From Xylanibacillus composti (GTDB lineage: Bacteria > Bacillota > Bacilli > Paenibacillales > K13): a DNA stretch of 43,036 nucleotides. The stretch is taken from the NCBI RefSeq assembly GCF_018403685.1, contig NZ_BOVK01000058.1, forward strand, positions 1 through 43,036, given 5' to 3'. The translations under genes and the position numbers were made by a program. The notes beneath the pieces were generated by a model that saw only the letters and a program-made list of their open reading frames with translations, did not search any database and had not been told where the DNA came from. Below, one piece after another: positions 21,990 through 31,117 of this stretch; positions within the stretch are counted from its first letter, which is position 1, and each line of letters begins with the position of its first letter.

Positions 21990-23360
21990 ATGCGGATCAT
22001 TTTATTGTCAGGAGGCTCCGGCAAACGGCTTTGGCCCTTGTCCAACGATGCGCGCTCCAAGCAATTTCTGAAGCTGCTCCGTAATGATGCTGGTCGGCTG
22101 GAATCGATGGTGCAGCGAGTATGGAGCCAACTGAAGGCAGCCGGCTTAAGCGAGTCTGCCGTTATTGCCACATCCCCGACGCAAATCGATATGATTCGGA
22201 GTCAAATTGGGCAGCAAGTCCCTATAATTGCCGAACCGACCAGAAGGGATACGTTTCCTGCCATCGCCCTTTCTGTCGCATATTTGCATACTGTGTTGCA
22301 GGCGGATCGGGATGAGATAGTCGTCGTTTTGCCTGTTGATCCATATGTGGACGCTTCGTTTTTTGAACAGGTGAAGCGCCTCGCGGAACTGCTTCCCGAA
22401 TCGGGGGCGGCAATTGGGCTAATGGGAGCTGTACCAACTGTGCCATCGACGAAATATGGCTATATCGTGCCCGACCGGGATGAACCAAGGAAGACCCGCT
22501 ATTACCGGGTCAGCCATTTCATGGAGAAGCCGGACGAGGCTACAGCAACCAAGCTGCTGGACATGGGGGCATTGTGGAATTGCGGCGTATTCGCGTTCCG
22601 GCTGGGTTATTTGCTTGATGCCATGGAGAGGAAAGGCTTGCCTGCTTCCTACGGCATGCTGCGCGATGTATATCCGACGCTCCGAAAGATCAGCTTTGAT
22701 TACGAGGTGCTGGAGCGGGAGAAGCGTCTGATTGTGCTTCCCTATGACGGAGATTGGAAGGATCTCGGTACTTGGAACACATTGACCGAAGAAATGGGCA
22801 GCATGGTGATTGGCAAGCACGTCAAAACGCATGGCTGCAGCAACACGCATGTCATTAACGAACTGACCATTCCGATTCTGGTATTAGGCATTGATAACGC
22901 CGTGGTCGCTGCAAGCCCGGACGGCATCCTTGTCACCGATAAGGCGGTTAGCCCCAAGTTGAAAGACTATCTTGAAGATACGAGAGAACCCATGTATGAA
23001 GAACGGCGCTGGGGGTGGTTTCGCGTACTGGACTCACGGAAGCAGCCGGATGGCCAAGGAGCCATGACGATGCTGATTGCACTGGAGGAGGGCCAGCTAT
23101 TGCGCTATCGTCGCAATCTGGACAGGCATGAGGCGTGGACCGTTATTAAAGGCAAAGGGATACTGACGCTTAATGGCGAACAGGTTGTTGTCGAACAAGG
23201 GCGCACCTTTGAAGTTGCGGCCGGGGCGGGCTATGCCTTGCGTGCAGAAGAAGAGATGGAGTGCATCTGCGTACAGACAGGCGATTTCTCAATCCCGAAC
23301 CGGTGGGAAGCTTTGGAGGAAGAATGGAACGAACTGATTGTGGAAGGGGCAATTGACTAG
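21990..23360 (+). CDS. manC: mannose-1-phosphate guanylyltransferase (456 aa)
   Basis: Makes GDP-mannose from mannose-1-phosphate and GTP for surface polysaccharide. Residues 1-280 are the nucleotidyltransferase domain: LSGGSGKRLWPLSNDARSKQ with the GGSGKRLWP signature, VVVLPVDPYV, MEKPDEATATKLLDMGALWN, and FDYEVLEREK followed by GDWKDLGTW. The C-terminal about 120 residues are a cupin of the mannose-6-phosphate isomerase type. Where active isomerases have HxH before RxExW, this protein has NLDRHEAW, so the metal histidines are missing and only transferase activity is expected. The gene is followed by galU with a short gap, probably one operon. Confidence 0.85.
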   Translation: MRIILLSGGSGKRLWPLSNDARSKQFLKLLRNDAGRLESMVQRVWSQLKAAGLSESAVIATSPTQIDMIRSQIGQQVPIIAEPTRRDTFPAIALSVAYLHTVLQADRDEIVVVLPVDPYVDASFFEQVKRLAELLPESGAAIGLMGAVPTVPSTKYGYIVPDRDEPRKTRYYRVSHFMEKPDEATATKLLDMGALWNCGVFAFRLGYLLDAMERKGLPASYGMLRDVYPTLRKISFDYEVLEREKRLIVLPYDGDWKDLGTWNTLTEEMGSMVIGKHVKTHGCSNTHVINELTIPILVLGIDNAVVAASPDGILVTDKAVSPKLKDYLEDTREPMYEERRWGWFRVLDSRKQPDGQGAMTMLIALEEGQLLRYRRNLDRHEAWTVIKGKGILTLNGEQVVVEQGRTFEVAAGAGYALRAEEEMECICVQTGDFSIPNRWEALEEEWNELIVEGAID

Positions 23361-23378
23361 GTATTGGGGGAATCATTG

Positions 23379-24266
23379 ATGAAAGTAAGAAAAGCGGTCA
23401 TTCCGGCAGCGGGTCTTGGTACACGCTTCTTGCCGGCAACGAAAGCTCAACCGAAGGAAATGCTGCCCATCGTGGATAAGCCTACTATCCAGTACATTAT
23501 TGAAGAAGCCGTAGCATCGGGCATCGAGGACATCATGATTGTCAGCGGCAGAGGGAAGCGGGCCATTGAGGATCACTTTGACAAGTCCTTCGAGCTGGAG
23601 GAGATGCTTGCGCAGAAGGGCAAGCATAAGGAGCTTGCGAACATCCAAGCGATTTCGGAAATGGCGAATATCCACTATATTCGGCAAAAAGAGCCTCGCG
23701 GCCTTGGCCATGCAATCTGGTGCGCGCGCCGCTTTATTGGCGATGAACCGTTTGCGGTGCTGTTGGGCGACGATATTGTGCAAGCGGACCGCCCTTGTCT
23801 GCAGCAGCTGATCGATGTCCATAACCGCTACCGCTGTTCGGTTGTAGGCGTACAGCCTGTACCGTATGAAGCGGTGTCCAAATACGGCATCATCAAGCCG
23901 AAGGGCGCGGAAATCGAACCGAATGTTGTGCACGTAGATGACTTGGTGGAGAAGCCGGCCGTGGAAGAGGCGCCTTCCAATCTGGCTATTATGGGTCGGT
24001 ATATCTTGAGCCCTGAAATATTGGATATTCTTGAACACCAGGAAGTTGGGGCTGGAGGCGAGATTCAGCTGACTGACGCGATAAAGCGTCTGAACGCGGA
24101 GCAGGCGGTAGTGGCGTTAAATTTCGAGGGGACCCGTCACGATGTGGGGGACAAATTCGGATTTATTAAGGCGACGATAGACTTTGCCCTGCAGCGCGAT
24201 GACCTGCAGGATGATGTACTGCAGTATTTGCGTAAGCTGTTGGAAAGTGAAGCGATACGAGCGTAA
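23379..24266 (+). CDS. galU: UTP-glucose-1-phosphate uridylyltransferase (295 aa)
   Basis: Makes UDP-glucose for wall teichoic acids, glycolipids and exopolysaccharide. The start is ATG 23379; the frame runs back to TTG 23364 but GGGGGA fits the later start. Motifs are the N-terminal [40 protein letters not shown], the [15 protein letters not shown] loop, VLLGDDIV and [10 protein letters not shown], with a closing [17 protein letters not shown]. All active-site regions are present and 295 residues is standard. It lies 18 bases after manC and ends at a terminator. Confidence 0.95.
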   Translation: MKVRKAVIPAAGLGTRFLPATKAQPKEMLPIVDKPTIQYIIEEAVASGIEDIMIVSGRGKRAIEDHFDKSFELEEMLAQKGKHKELANIQAISEMANIHYIRQKEPRGLGHAIWCARRFIGDEPFAVLLGDDIVQADRPCLQQLIDVHNRYRCSVVGVQPVPYEAVSKYGIIKPKGAEIEPNVVHVDDLVEKPAVEEAPSNLAIMGRYILSPEILDILEHQEVGAGGEIQLTDAIKRLNAEQAVVALNFEGTRHDVGDKFGFIKATIDFALQRDDLQDDVLQYLRKLLESEAIRA

Positions 24267-24290
24267 GGAATCCAGTTGCATCTAAACAAG

Positions 24291-24334
24291 AAGAGCTGCA
24301 TTCGTCCGGATTGACGAAAATTGCAGCTCTTTTC
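24291..24334 (+). terminator. terminator after galU, probably bidirectional
   Basis: AAGAGCTGCA (24291-24300) pairs with TGCAGCTCTT (24322-24331); inside it TTCGTC (24301-24306) pairs with GACGAA (24313-24318). The plus-strand tail is TTC; the inverse is followed by CTTGTTT, so it may also end the convergent LytTR gene. Confidence 0.75.
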
Positions 24335-24349
24335 ATTCTATGAAGCAGA

Positions 24350-24787
24350 TTAGTCAGCAAGACTATTCTCGCTTTCCAATCTGGCGCCTTTTCCTTGGCC
24401 TTTCAAATTATACTCCAGGCTTGTCCCTTTATTGTTTGCGATGGCGCGCAAAATGAGATTTTTAAATAGCTTCTGCTTAATAAAGGCAATGGTGGCAAAC
24501 TTGCTTTTGCTGGTGGGCTCTTCCTCGAAATATAGCTTGCCTTGCTTGGAATCCAGTTTCTTGATCTTGCTGATATTGACCAAATTCGTTTTATCCGTCA
24601 GATCGAATCCGTATTCGGTCAAATGATCTTCCCAGTCCGACAGTGTGGATATATGGCGATAAGCTTGATCGACGGTATGATATACCAAAGTACGATTTTC
24701 TACGCAAATATATATCACATCGTTCAAATCCAGCATATGCAATTCGGTATCGCCATTATCCAAATGTTTCAGGACAGGCACTTGCAT
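24350..24787 (-). CDS. LytTR-type DNA-binding regulator without receiver domain (145 aa)
   Basis: Transcription factor consisting mainly of a LytTR DNA-binding domain at about residues 15-95: LDLNDVIYICVENRTLVYHT, then LSDWEDHLTEYGFDLTDKTN, LVNISKIKKLD and KLYFEEE, the normal beta-strand order of the family. There is no receiver and no membrane domain; the C-terminal 50 residues are basic and unassigned. ATG 24787 has GAGGTG nine bases upstream and is preferred over GTG 24799. Two good promoters lie upstream. It has no partner kinase nearby; its targets are unknown. Confidence 0.75.
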   Translation of the reverse strand: MQVPVLKHLDNGDTELHMLDLNDVIYICVENRTLVYHTVDQAYRHISTLSDWEDHLTEYGFDLTDKTNLVNISKIKKLDSKQGKLYFEEEPTSKSKFATIAFIKQKLFKNLILRAIANNKGTSLEYNLKGQGKGARLESENSLAD

Positions 24788-24823
24788 TGCGAACTTCACC
24801 TCATTTTTTGGTGCGTTACTTTT

Positions 24824-24853
24824 ATTTTACAAATGTCTAGCAACTATTGGCAA
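24824..24853 (-). promoter_or_regulatory. proximal promoter of LytTR gene
   Basis: On the minus strand TTGCCA (24853-24848) and TAAAAT (24829-24824) are 18 bases apart, 37 bases upstream of the LytTR ATG. Confidence 0.6.
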
Positions 24854-24893
24854 GTGGTCTTTTTTGGAAGAAGCCTATTTCTTTTTTATCTTT

Positions 24894-24922
24894 ATTATAG
24901 AAAAATGTCCGCGAAATACCAA
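24894..24922 (-). promoter_or_regulatory. distal promoter of LytTR gene
   Basis: On the minus strand TTGGTA (24922-24917) and a perfect TATAAT (24899-24894) are 17 bases apart. This is the better of the two promoters and would give a leader of about 100 bases. Confidence 0.65.
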
Positions 24923-24935
24923 GTTAAAATATTTC

Positions 24936-25574
24936 TTATTGGCATGGACTCTCGTTCGTGCATGCGGCAAGCGCCTGTTCATCGTGAAAGAGACAGGCCA
25001 AACGATAAGGGGCTTCTGACAATTTTGTTGATCCCAATAGGGTTTGTGCCTCTTGAAGGCTGCCCCGGTACACGCATTCCAGCTTGTCGGATTGCTCGAG
25101 ATCGCATGGAGAGGCAAGGGCCGCGCATTTGGTGGTCAGAGGATGGTCCAAGCGTTCGAATATTGTAGCTACGAATTGCGAGCAGAAATATGCGCATTTC
25201 CGCCGGATCGGCTTATTGAGCATGACGCCAATCAAACCAAGCAGGTTGTAGCGGAAGCAAGCGGATCTGCGTTCGAACTGTCGGAGCGTGGCCTTGGCCT
25301 TGGCATACTGCTTCCTGTTCACTGGACAGCGATAAATGGCGCAGTCTGCCTGTTCAAAAAGCGAACTTTGTAAATCTTCTTTTACGAACCCTCCGATAAA
25401 CGGATTGTTCGGGCGCTTCCGGCCAAAGCTGTACACTTCACTGAGCGACCGGTCGAGGCAGATCGATACATGATTCAACTCCTGCCTGGTATATAGACGA
25501 ATCAACCGTGTGAACCACGTTCCCGTATTGGTGAACAGGACATACATATATTGCGTTTCGGAGGATGCTTGCAT
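24936..25574 (-). CDS. permuted papain-like (YiiX/NlpC-P60 type) hypothetical protein (212 aa)
   Basis: The fold is suggested by a conserved pair: ELNHVSICLD with a histidine near residue 36, and KCAYFCSQFVATIF with a cysteine near residue 130. This order, His before Cys, is that of permuted papain-like hydrolases of the YiiX/YaeF group. Other segments are SEVYSFGRKRPNNPFIGGFV and FRYNLLGLIGVMLNKPI. No signal peptide is clear. I place the start at ATG 25574 after a GGTGA; an upstream GTG is possible. Substrate unknown; relatives are thought to cut amide or thioester bonds. Confidence 0.6.
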   Translation of the reverse strand: MQASSETQYMYVLFTNTGTWFTRLIRLYTRQELNHVSICLDRSLSEVYSFGRKRPNNPFIGGFVKEDLQSSLFEQADCAIYRCPVNRKQYAKAKATLRQFERRSACFRYNLLGLIGVMLNKPIRRKCAYFCSQFVATIFERLDHPLTTKCAALASPCDLEQSDKLECVYRGSLQEAQTLLGSTKLSEAPYRLACLFHDEQALAACTNESPCQ

Positions 25575-25792
25575 TGATTTCACCACACATACGCCGCCCG
25601 TTGCGGCTTTAATTGATATGCAACCATTGTATCGGTGACAGGCCGCTGCCAAAACGGTCTGGCGACTGTTTCCATCCTAGACCGGAGTCGAGGGGCTGTC
25701 CCGGACGAGAAGTCTGGAACGGAGTTGAAACTTCTCGACGCGGGGAGCGTCTAACTATAACAAATATGGGTAATAAGAAGGGAGTGCCGAAT

Positions 25793-27487
25793 ATGACGGC
25801 CGTGTTGCCGCAAGGAAATCGGGGATTGCTTTTGCGAGTGATGATCGTACTCGCACTGGCAATGGGAAGCCTAGGGATCGCGGGTACGGGGAAGGCTCAG
25901 GCTGAGAGAGATTCGGTGATCGAGTTTCCCGATCCTGTATTGGATTGGTTGGTCCGACAGGAGATCGGATTGGCCGAAGGTCCAATCCGGTTGTCCGATG
26001 CAGAGCAGGTGGAAGAACTGGACGTAAGATACGAGAAGCTGGAAGCTTTCAGGGAGCAGAACGGCTACTGGTTTGCCTACCTGGAGGATTTAACGGGAAT
26101 GGAGCAGCTGGTCAACTTGAAATCGCTGATTCTATGGGATTCCCACTCTGTCGAAAGCCTGGATATCATTGCAAGCCTTCCCAAGCTGGAGAAAATTGTG
26201 ATATGGGAAGGCAGACCAATCGATTTGGAGCTGTTCTCGGGTCTGCATTCCTTGCGCGAGCTTGTAGTGACGAACGTAATAAGCGAGGATCTGGAGCCAC
26301 TGCGGTCGCTCGCCAATCTTGAAGTATTGAACCTCATTTCAAATACATTGCAGGATGTAAGCGCCTTGGAATCATTGCCCCAATTGCGCGAACTGAGTCT
26401 ATATTCATGGCCGGAAAATTCGGTTGATTTGCAGGTGCTCGATAAGTTGACCAAATTGGAGCGCTTGAGCATTCATCAACAAGGATTGCGTCAGCTTGAT
26501 TTCTTGCGTCATATGCCTGAATTGCGTGAATTGCACATAAGCAACAATCCGATCATCAGTTATGAGCCTGTCAAGCAGCTCTCCCGTCTGGAATCGTTAT
26601 CGGTATCCCATGTTGACGATCTCTCCTTTGTCGCACCGTTATCCCATCTGCAGCAGCTTTCCGTTGAACAAGGGCAAATCAGCGATTTGCGCCCGCTGGA
26701 GAATCTGACTCAATTGAGACGCTTGTGGTTGGCGGGAAATGAGATTCGGGACGTTACGCCATTATCGAAATTAACGAACTTGGAGTACCTGACTTTGCAA
26801 AGCAATGCAGTCGAAGATATTTCTTCCTTGCGCACCTTGGCAAATCTGGAGGAATTTCATGCCGGCGGCAATCCGATTCGGGATGTGCATGCAATCGGTG
26901 AGATGGCAAAGCTGCGGGTACTGAACCTGGATGATACCAGTATCACGAGTTTGCGAGGTTTGGAGCGCTTGTCGGAGCTTCGGGAGGTCACACTTCGATC
27001 CACTGTTGTTCCGGTGGATGGGGAACCGGCGATCAAAGCCTGGAAAGACCGGATATTGACGGCGGGCGGCACATTCTACTACGAGGCGTATAATCCGATA
27101 CCGGACATCTTGCTATACGTTAACAGGAACAGGGTATTTGCCGGAGGAGAATACGGAGAAATTCGCGAAGCTCCATTCATCCATGAATCCAGAACGTTGG
27201 CGCCAATACGGTTCGTTTCGGAATATTTGGGCGCTGATGTGAAGTGGGATCAAACCAGCAGGACGATTACGGTTGACGGATTGGATCAACGCATCGTACT
27301 GACTGTAGGATCTCGTGAAGTGACGGTGGGCAAGGAACGCGTCACATTGGATGTGTCGCCTCAAGTTCGAAACGGAACTGCTTTTGTACCGCTACGGTTT
27401 TTGTCAGAGCAAATGGGGCTGAAAGTCGATTACTATCACTGGTATGGGAACATCGGCTTGACCGCCGGTGCAGGTGAGGATCAATAA
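25793..27487 (+). CDS. secreted leucine-rich-repeat protein with two stalk modules (564 aa)
   Basis: The frame is open from 25613, but ATG 25793 has ribosome site AAGGGAG and begins a clear signal peptide (LLLRVMIVLALAMGSLGIAG then AGTGKAQA). Residues about 75-400 hold roughly 14 internalin-type 22-residue LRRs such as LRRLWLAGNEIRDVTPLSKL. Residues about 430-555 contain two copper-amine-oxidase-like modules ([20 protein letters not shown] and TAFVPLRFLSEQMGLKVDYY). There is no SLH or LPXTG, so the stalk modules probably attach it to the wall. Likely a protein-protein binding surface protein; ligand unknown. Confidence 0.85.
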   Translation: MTAVLPQGNRGLLLRVMIVLALAMGSLGIAGTGKAQAERDSVIEFPDPVLDWLVRQEIGLAEGPIRLSDAEQVEELDVRYEKLEAFREQNGYWFAYLEDLTGMEQLVNLKSLILWDSHSVESLDIIASLPKLEKIVIWEGRPIDLELFSGLHSLRELVVTNVISEDLEPLRSLANLEVLNLISNTLQDVSALESLPQLRELSLYSWPENSVDLQVLDKLTKLERLSIHQQGLRQLDFLRHMPELRELHISNNPIISYEPVKQLSRLESLSVSHVDDLSFVAPLSHLQQLSVEQGQISDLRPLENLTQLRRLWLAGNEIRDVTPLSKLTNLEYLTLQSNAVEDISSLRTLANLEEFHAGGNPIRDVHAIGEMAKLRVLNLDDTSITSLRGLERLSELREVTLRSTVVPVDGEPAIKAWKDRILTAGGTFYYEAYNPIPDILLYVNRNRVFAGGEYGEIREAPFIHESRTLAPIRFVSEYLGADVKWDQTSRTITVDGLDQRIVLTVGSREVTVGKERVTLDVSPQVRNGTAFVPLRFLSEQMGLKVDYYHWYGNIGLTAGAGEDQ

Positions 27488-27509
27488 ACAGCGACTTGCA
27501 CCATAAGAG

Positions 27510-27540
27510 AAGCGCCTGTAACGAACAGGCGCTTTCTTCG
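27510..27540 (+). terminator. terminator between LRR and MscS genes
   Basis: AAGCGCCTGT (27510-27519) pairs perfectly with ACAGGCGCTT (27525-27534), followed by TCTTCG. The stem sits between convergent genes and the reverse side also has T-rich flanks, so it may serve both. Confidence 0.8.
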
Positions 27541-27556
27541 TTGGAACAAGGTAGGT

Positions 27557-28816
27557 TCATGTCATCTGCCGAACTGGGTCGCCGAGCATGCTGCGCATAT
27601 CGTGTCCAGTCGGATTCTGGAAGACTCTGAGGCCAAACTTCGGCGCGACGGCAATGATATGGTCGAAAATATCGGCTTGGATGGCTTCATATTCGCCCCA
27701 GCGAATATCGTTGGTGAACGTGTAGATCTCCAGAGGCAAGCCATACTCGCCCGGTGCGAGCTGCCTGACCATGGAGGTCAGGTTCTTATGGATCTTCGGA
27801 TGGTTTTCCAGGTATCGGGAAATGTAGATTCTGTAGGTCCCGATATTGGTCAGTCTTCTGCCATTCACCTCGCTCGAGTCGTCAATCTCATGTTCCCGAT
27901 GATAGGCTTCGATTTCCTGCTCCTTGTTCACGATATAGTCCTTGAGGTAGCGTATTTGCTTGAACTGCTCGATCATTTCTGCGGAACAAAAAGAAATGCT
28001 GGTCATATCTACATACAGGGAACGCTTGATCCGGCGGCCGCCTGCTTCTTGCATGCCTCTCCAGTTTCTGAATGAATCAGAAATGAATGCATAGCTCGGT
28101 ATCATGGTTATGGTCTTGTCCCAGTTTTGCACCTTCACGGTATTCAGGGTGATTTCGATCACATCGCCGTCAGCGTTATACTTTGGCATCTCGATCCAGT
28201 CACCGACGCGAATCATGTCGTTGGCGGTCAGCTGAATACCGGCGACAAGCCCCAGGATCGAATTTTGAAATACCAGCATCAGAACAGCGGATATCGCGCC
28301 CAGTCCCCCGAGCAAAATGAGCGGGTTCTGCCCGATCAAAGTAGCGACCAGCAGGATAGCTCCGACGAAGAATAGAATAATCTTGGCTACCTGAATATAA
28401 CCCTTGATCGGTTTTTCCTTGGAAACCTCATAGGTCTGATAAATATCGTTAACTGCGTTCATGAACGCATTCAGCGCCGACAAGATCATGAGAATCATAT
28501 AGACCAAGGCGCCCTTTTCAATTAGCTGACTTGCGGCGGGGTAGTCCGCATAAATAAAGGAAGCGTAATAAATAATGATCGCAGGCACGATGTGCGACAA
28601 TTTTTGGAACACTTGCCGCTCCAGGAGCTTGTTGTCCCATTGAAATCTGTTTCTGGTAATATACAGAGCGATCATCCGAAGAATAATTTTTTTCACAATG
28701 AGATTCGCCACAAAACTAAGCAGCACGATCAGCAGGGTTGCGATCGCATACGATAGAAATGCGGCCATATCGGCATGCAGGTCGAGGTTGGTGAAATAAT
28801 TTCGCAGTGCTTCCAT
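27557..28816 (-). CDS. MscS-family mechanosensitive channel (419 aa)
   Basis: Turgor-release channel of the larger YbdG-like MscS subgroup. ATG 28816 follows AAGGAG with eight-base spacing; the frame upstream is not needed. Membrane segments lie at about residues 20-45, 70-95, 105-125 and 140-165. The pore-lining helix and beta domain show as LILLGGLGAISAVLMLVFQN, SILGLVAGIQLTANDMIRVG, DWIEMPKYNADGDVIEITLN and TVKVQNWDKTITMIPSYAFI, the classical MscS core. The C-terminal domain extends about 130 residues further with RWGEYEAIQADIFDHI. Confidence 0.9.
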   Translation of the reverse strand: MEALRNYFTNLDLHADMAAFLSYAIATLLIVLLSFVANLIVKKIILRMIALYITRNRFQWDNKLLERQVFQKLSHIVPAIIIYYASFIYADYPAASQLIEKGALVYMILMILSALNAFMNAVNDIYQTYEVSKEKPIKGYIQVAKIILFFVGAILLVATLIGQNPLILLGGLGAISAVLMLVFQNSILGLVAGIQLTANDMIRVGDWIEMPKYNADGDVIEITLNTVKVQNWDKTITMIPSYAFISDSFRNWRGMQEAGGRRIKRSLYVDMTSISFCSAEMIEQFKQIRYLKDYIVNKEQEIEAYHREHEIDDSSEVNGRRLTNIGTYRIYISRYLENHPKIHKNLTSMVRQLAPGEYGLPLEIYTFTNDIRWGEYEAIQADIFDHIIAVAPKFGLRVFQNPTGHDMRSMLGDPVRQMT

Positions 28817-28984
28817 TTTCATCTCCTTGCTCGTGTTGTATTTTTTTCGTCCCGTCATATACCTTACCAAAAAAAAAAGATTCTCGTCTTCCTTAACGCT
28901 CGAAAACATCATGGCAAGCTGGCGAGAACTTAGCGCAGTAATGAAGGCCGGGAGTTGAAATGTACGAGGAGACATAGAGAAATA

Positions 28985-29002
28985 GGGAGCCGGCCGGCTC
29001 CC
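28985..29002 (-). terminator. terminator of deacetylase gene
   Basis: GGGAGCCGG and CCGGCTCCC are adjacent and self-complementary; on the minus strand they are followed by TATTTCTCTAT. The hairpin lies just after the stop of the polysaccharide deacetylase gene. Confidence 0.6.
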
Positions 29003-29008
29003 CTTCGT

Positions 29009-30805
29009 TCAATTCTCGATTGTCTTATACCATTCGCTGATCGAAACGACATCGACCTCGTCCCGGGATGAGTCGAGATAGTCCAAGAACGCTTGAAAAT
29101 CATCCGTATGGAGGATGATGGAATCGTCTCCCGCCTCTTCGATGCGGTGCAGGAAGAAAATGACGGTAGTGCCATGATCGGCAGCTGAACGTATGGCTTC
29201 TTGATAAACCGCCGGATCGATATCGTTCACCAATTCAATCGCTTTCATCCGATACGGGTTAATCGGCGAATCAACTTCAAAGTCGGGCGTAATGGTCCTT
29301 GCGAATCGGCTGTATTTGCCGGCAATATCCACAATGCTGTCGTTGAAATCGCCGTATGGATACGCCATATAATCTGCGGCACGGGTGAAACGGTTGCGCA
29401 TCAGAAACGCCTTGGCGGAGCTCAGTTCAACTTCTGCCAGTTCTTCGGTCAAAGAAGTCAGGCGCGGATGATTGGCCGTGTGATTAAATATGTCCCAACC
29501 ATCCGCATACATCTCTTTCAACTGGTCAAGCTTGGCATAGTTCGGATTGCCTACAAGATTGCTTACAATGCCGATATTGCCGACCAGCCCTTTCTCTTTC
29601 ATCATCGGATAGGCTTTCGTATAGACCGACTCCCATCCATCATCGAACTGGATCATGACTTTACCTCTTCCTCCATGATCGCGATAAAGCGCATCGAACA
29701 CAACGGTCACGGGAAGATCGCCTCTCTGGGTGACCGAAACTTGCAGCGTGGTCATGATATTCTCGAACGTTTCGTTGCCGGAAGGAGCGAACTTGTCCAT
29801 CGGGATGATGATTTCGTTCCACCCTTGAACCAGCTGCCACCGGGTGTGCGCATGCCCCAGATAAGCTGCCATATTCGAAGTTGAAGACAATCGCACTTCA
29901 ATCTTCGACAGTCTGGAAATATCCTCTACATGCAAGCGGAGCATCAGATTTTGGGCTTCGCTCAAATCAAGAGCAAGATTTTGGACCCGTGCCGCGGTAG
30001 TAGTATGCTCCGAGTCTGTAGAAAGCGATACGGAGGACACGCCTTCGATAACTCGATTCGGATCGGCAGATTGCGAGACCGTCCCATACCAACCGACAGC
30101 CTGCGAAAAATCAGTGATCCCGGAATAGGATGGACGCTTCAAGGCCGAATCGGAAGTACTGTCCGGGATCGGACCGTACACGGCGCGGTACAAAATCGCT
30201 GCCGTCTCTGCACGAGTGACGGTAGCCTTCGGACGAAATGTCCCATTCTCATATCCGCTGACAAGTCCTTTGCGTGCTGCCAGCGCCACATCCGCCCTCA
30301 ACTGGGGGGTGATGTCCGCCGCATCGCGGAATGCATGCAAAATCGATTCATGCTGTTGATCGTCTATGTACCCAAGCGTTCTAACGAGAGCGGATGCCAC
30401 ATCCTCTCTCGTCGCCTCAGCCTTGGGATCGAAGTACGGAGCGCCGGACCCGACGGAGTACCCCGGGAAATAATCTTTAGCCGATTCGATAGCCGCATAG
30501 GACCAGCGGCTTGCGGCTACATCAGAGAAGGTTGGCGATGAGGCGGGCTGATCCAGATTGAAGGTTTTGGCGAGCAAAGCAGCAAATTCTTCACGCGTTA
30601 CAGGATCATTAGGTTTAAACAAGTTGCCCTCATACCCGTTGATCACGCCAATTTTCGCCATTTCATGAATAGCCTCGGCAGCCCAGAACGTACTGGTCAC
30701 ATCGTGAAAAGCGGCATGGTTTTCTGCTTTTGCCTCTCCCGAGAAACCGCCGGAGAAAAGCAAGACTAGGATTAGTGTGCAAGCGATCCATTTACGCAAA
30801 ATCAT
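29009..30805 (-). CDS. SLH-anchored polysaccharide deacetylase (598 aa)
   Basis: Surface carbohydrate de-N-acetylase. The start is ATG 30805 after GGAGGGA. The signal peptide is 1-27 (ILRKWIACTLILVLLFSGGF). Three SLH repeats lie at about 30-205 (FHDVTSTFWAAEAIHEMAKI, GVINGYEGNLFKPNDPVTRE, YENGTFRPKATVTRAE) and bind secondary wall polymer. A beta-rich, possibly carbohydrate-binding domain covers about 215-365. The NodB catalytic domain runs from 375 to the end: MIQFDDGWESVY (catalytic Asp pair), FNHTANHPRL (HxxxH metal site), MAYPYGDFND, and TVIFFLHRIEEAG with the late LH motif. Likely acts on peptidoglycan or a surface glycan. Confidence 0.9.
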   Translation of the reverse strand: MILRKWIACTLILVLLFSGGFSGEAKAENHAAFHDVTSTFWAAEAIHEMAKIGVINGYEGNLFKPNDPVTREEFAALLAKTFNLDQPASSPTFSDVAASRWSYAAIESAKDYFPGYSVGSGAPYFDPKAEATREDVASALVRTLGYIDDQQHESILHAFRDAADITPQLRADVALAARKGLVSGYENGTFRPKATVTRAETAAILYRAVYGPIPDSTSDSALKRPSYSGITDFSQAVGWYGTVSQSADPNRVIEGVSSVSLSTDSEHTTTAARVQNLALDLSEAQNLMLRLHVEDISRLSKIEVRLSSTSNMAAYLGHAHTRWQLVQGWNEIIIPMDKFAPSGNETFENIMTTLQVSVTQRGDLPVTVVFDALYRDHGGRGKVMIQFDDGWESVYTKAYPMMKEKGLVGNIGIVSNLVGNPNYAKLDQLKEMYADGWDIFNHTANHPRLTSLTEELAEVELSSAKAFLMRNRFTRAADYMAYPYGDFNDSIVDIAGKYSRFARTITPDFEVDSPINPYRMKAIELVNDIDPAVYQEAIRSAADHGTTVIFFLHRIEEAGDDSIILHTDDFQAFLDYLDSSRDEVDVVSISEWYKTIEN

Positions 30806-30851
30806 AACTCCCTCCAAGACTATTAGAATAGTAAGATATTGATAGAATATA

Positions 30852-30860
30852 AGTATAGCA
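30852..30860 (-). promoter_or_regulatory. extended -10 promoter of SLH deacetylase gene
   Basis: On the minus strand TGC TATACT (30860-30852) is an extended -10 about 50 bases upstream of the deacetylase ATG; no clear -35 accompanies it. Confidence 0.5.
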
Positions 30861-31039
30861 TAAAGGCGATCCTCTTAGCTGGGAATAGTTTGAATAATGG
30901 CAATTCCGATCAGTCGCTGATCCGATAGAATAGACGGCGCCTTCATTCGGAACACAGACGTCAAGTCCGGTCAATTCAGTCAATAGCTCGGCAGCGGCTT
31001 GACAGATAGAAGAGGGAGAAAGCACCTTCCCGATGCTCC

Positions 31040-31083
31040 TTTAACCAAGTTTTAACCAAACAAGCTATTTTAATAGATAAAAT
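31040..31083 (+). promoter_or_regulatory. direct-repeat operator and promoter of giant LRR-SLH gene
   Basis: TTTAACC occurs at 31040-31046 and again at 31051-31057, exactly 11 bases apart. TAAAAT (31078-31083, in GATAAAATGG) lies 27 bases after the second repeat start and can serve as -10, placing the second repeat next to the -35 zone, as in OmpR/PhoB-type activation. The rest of the 312-base gap holds no gene. Confidence 0.6.
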
Positions 31084-31117
31084 GGCAAATAGGTTGGAAC
31101 GCGAAAGGGGATCGGCT

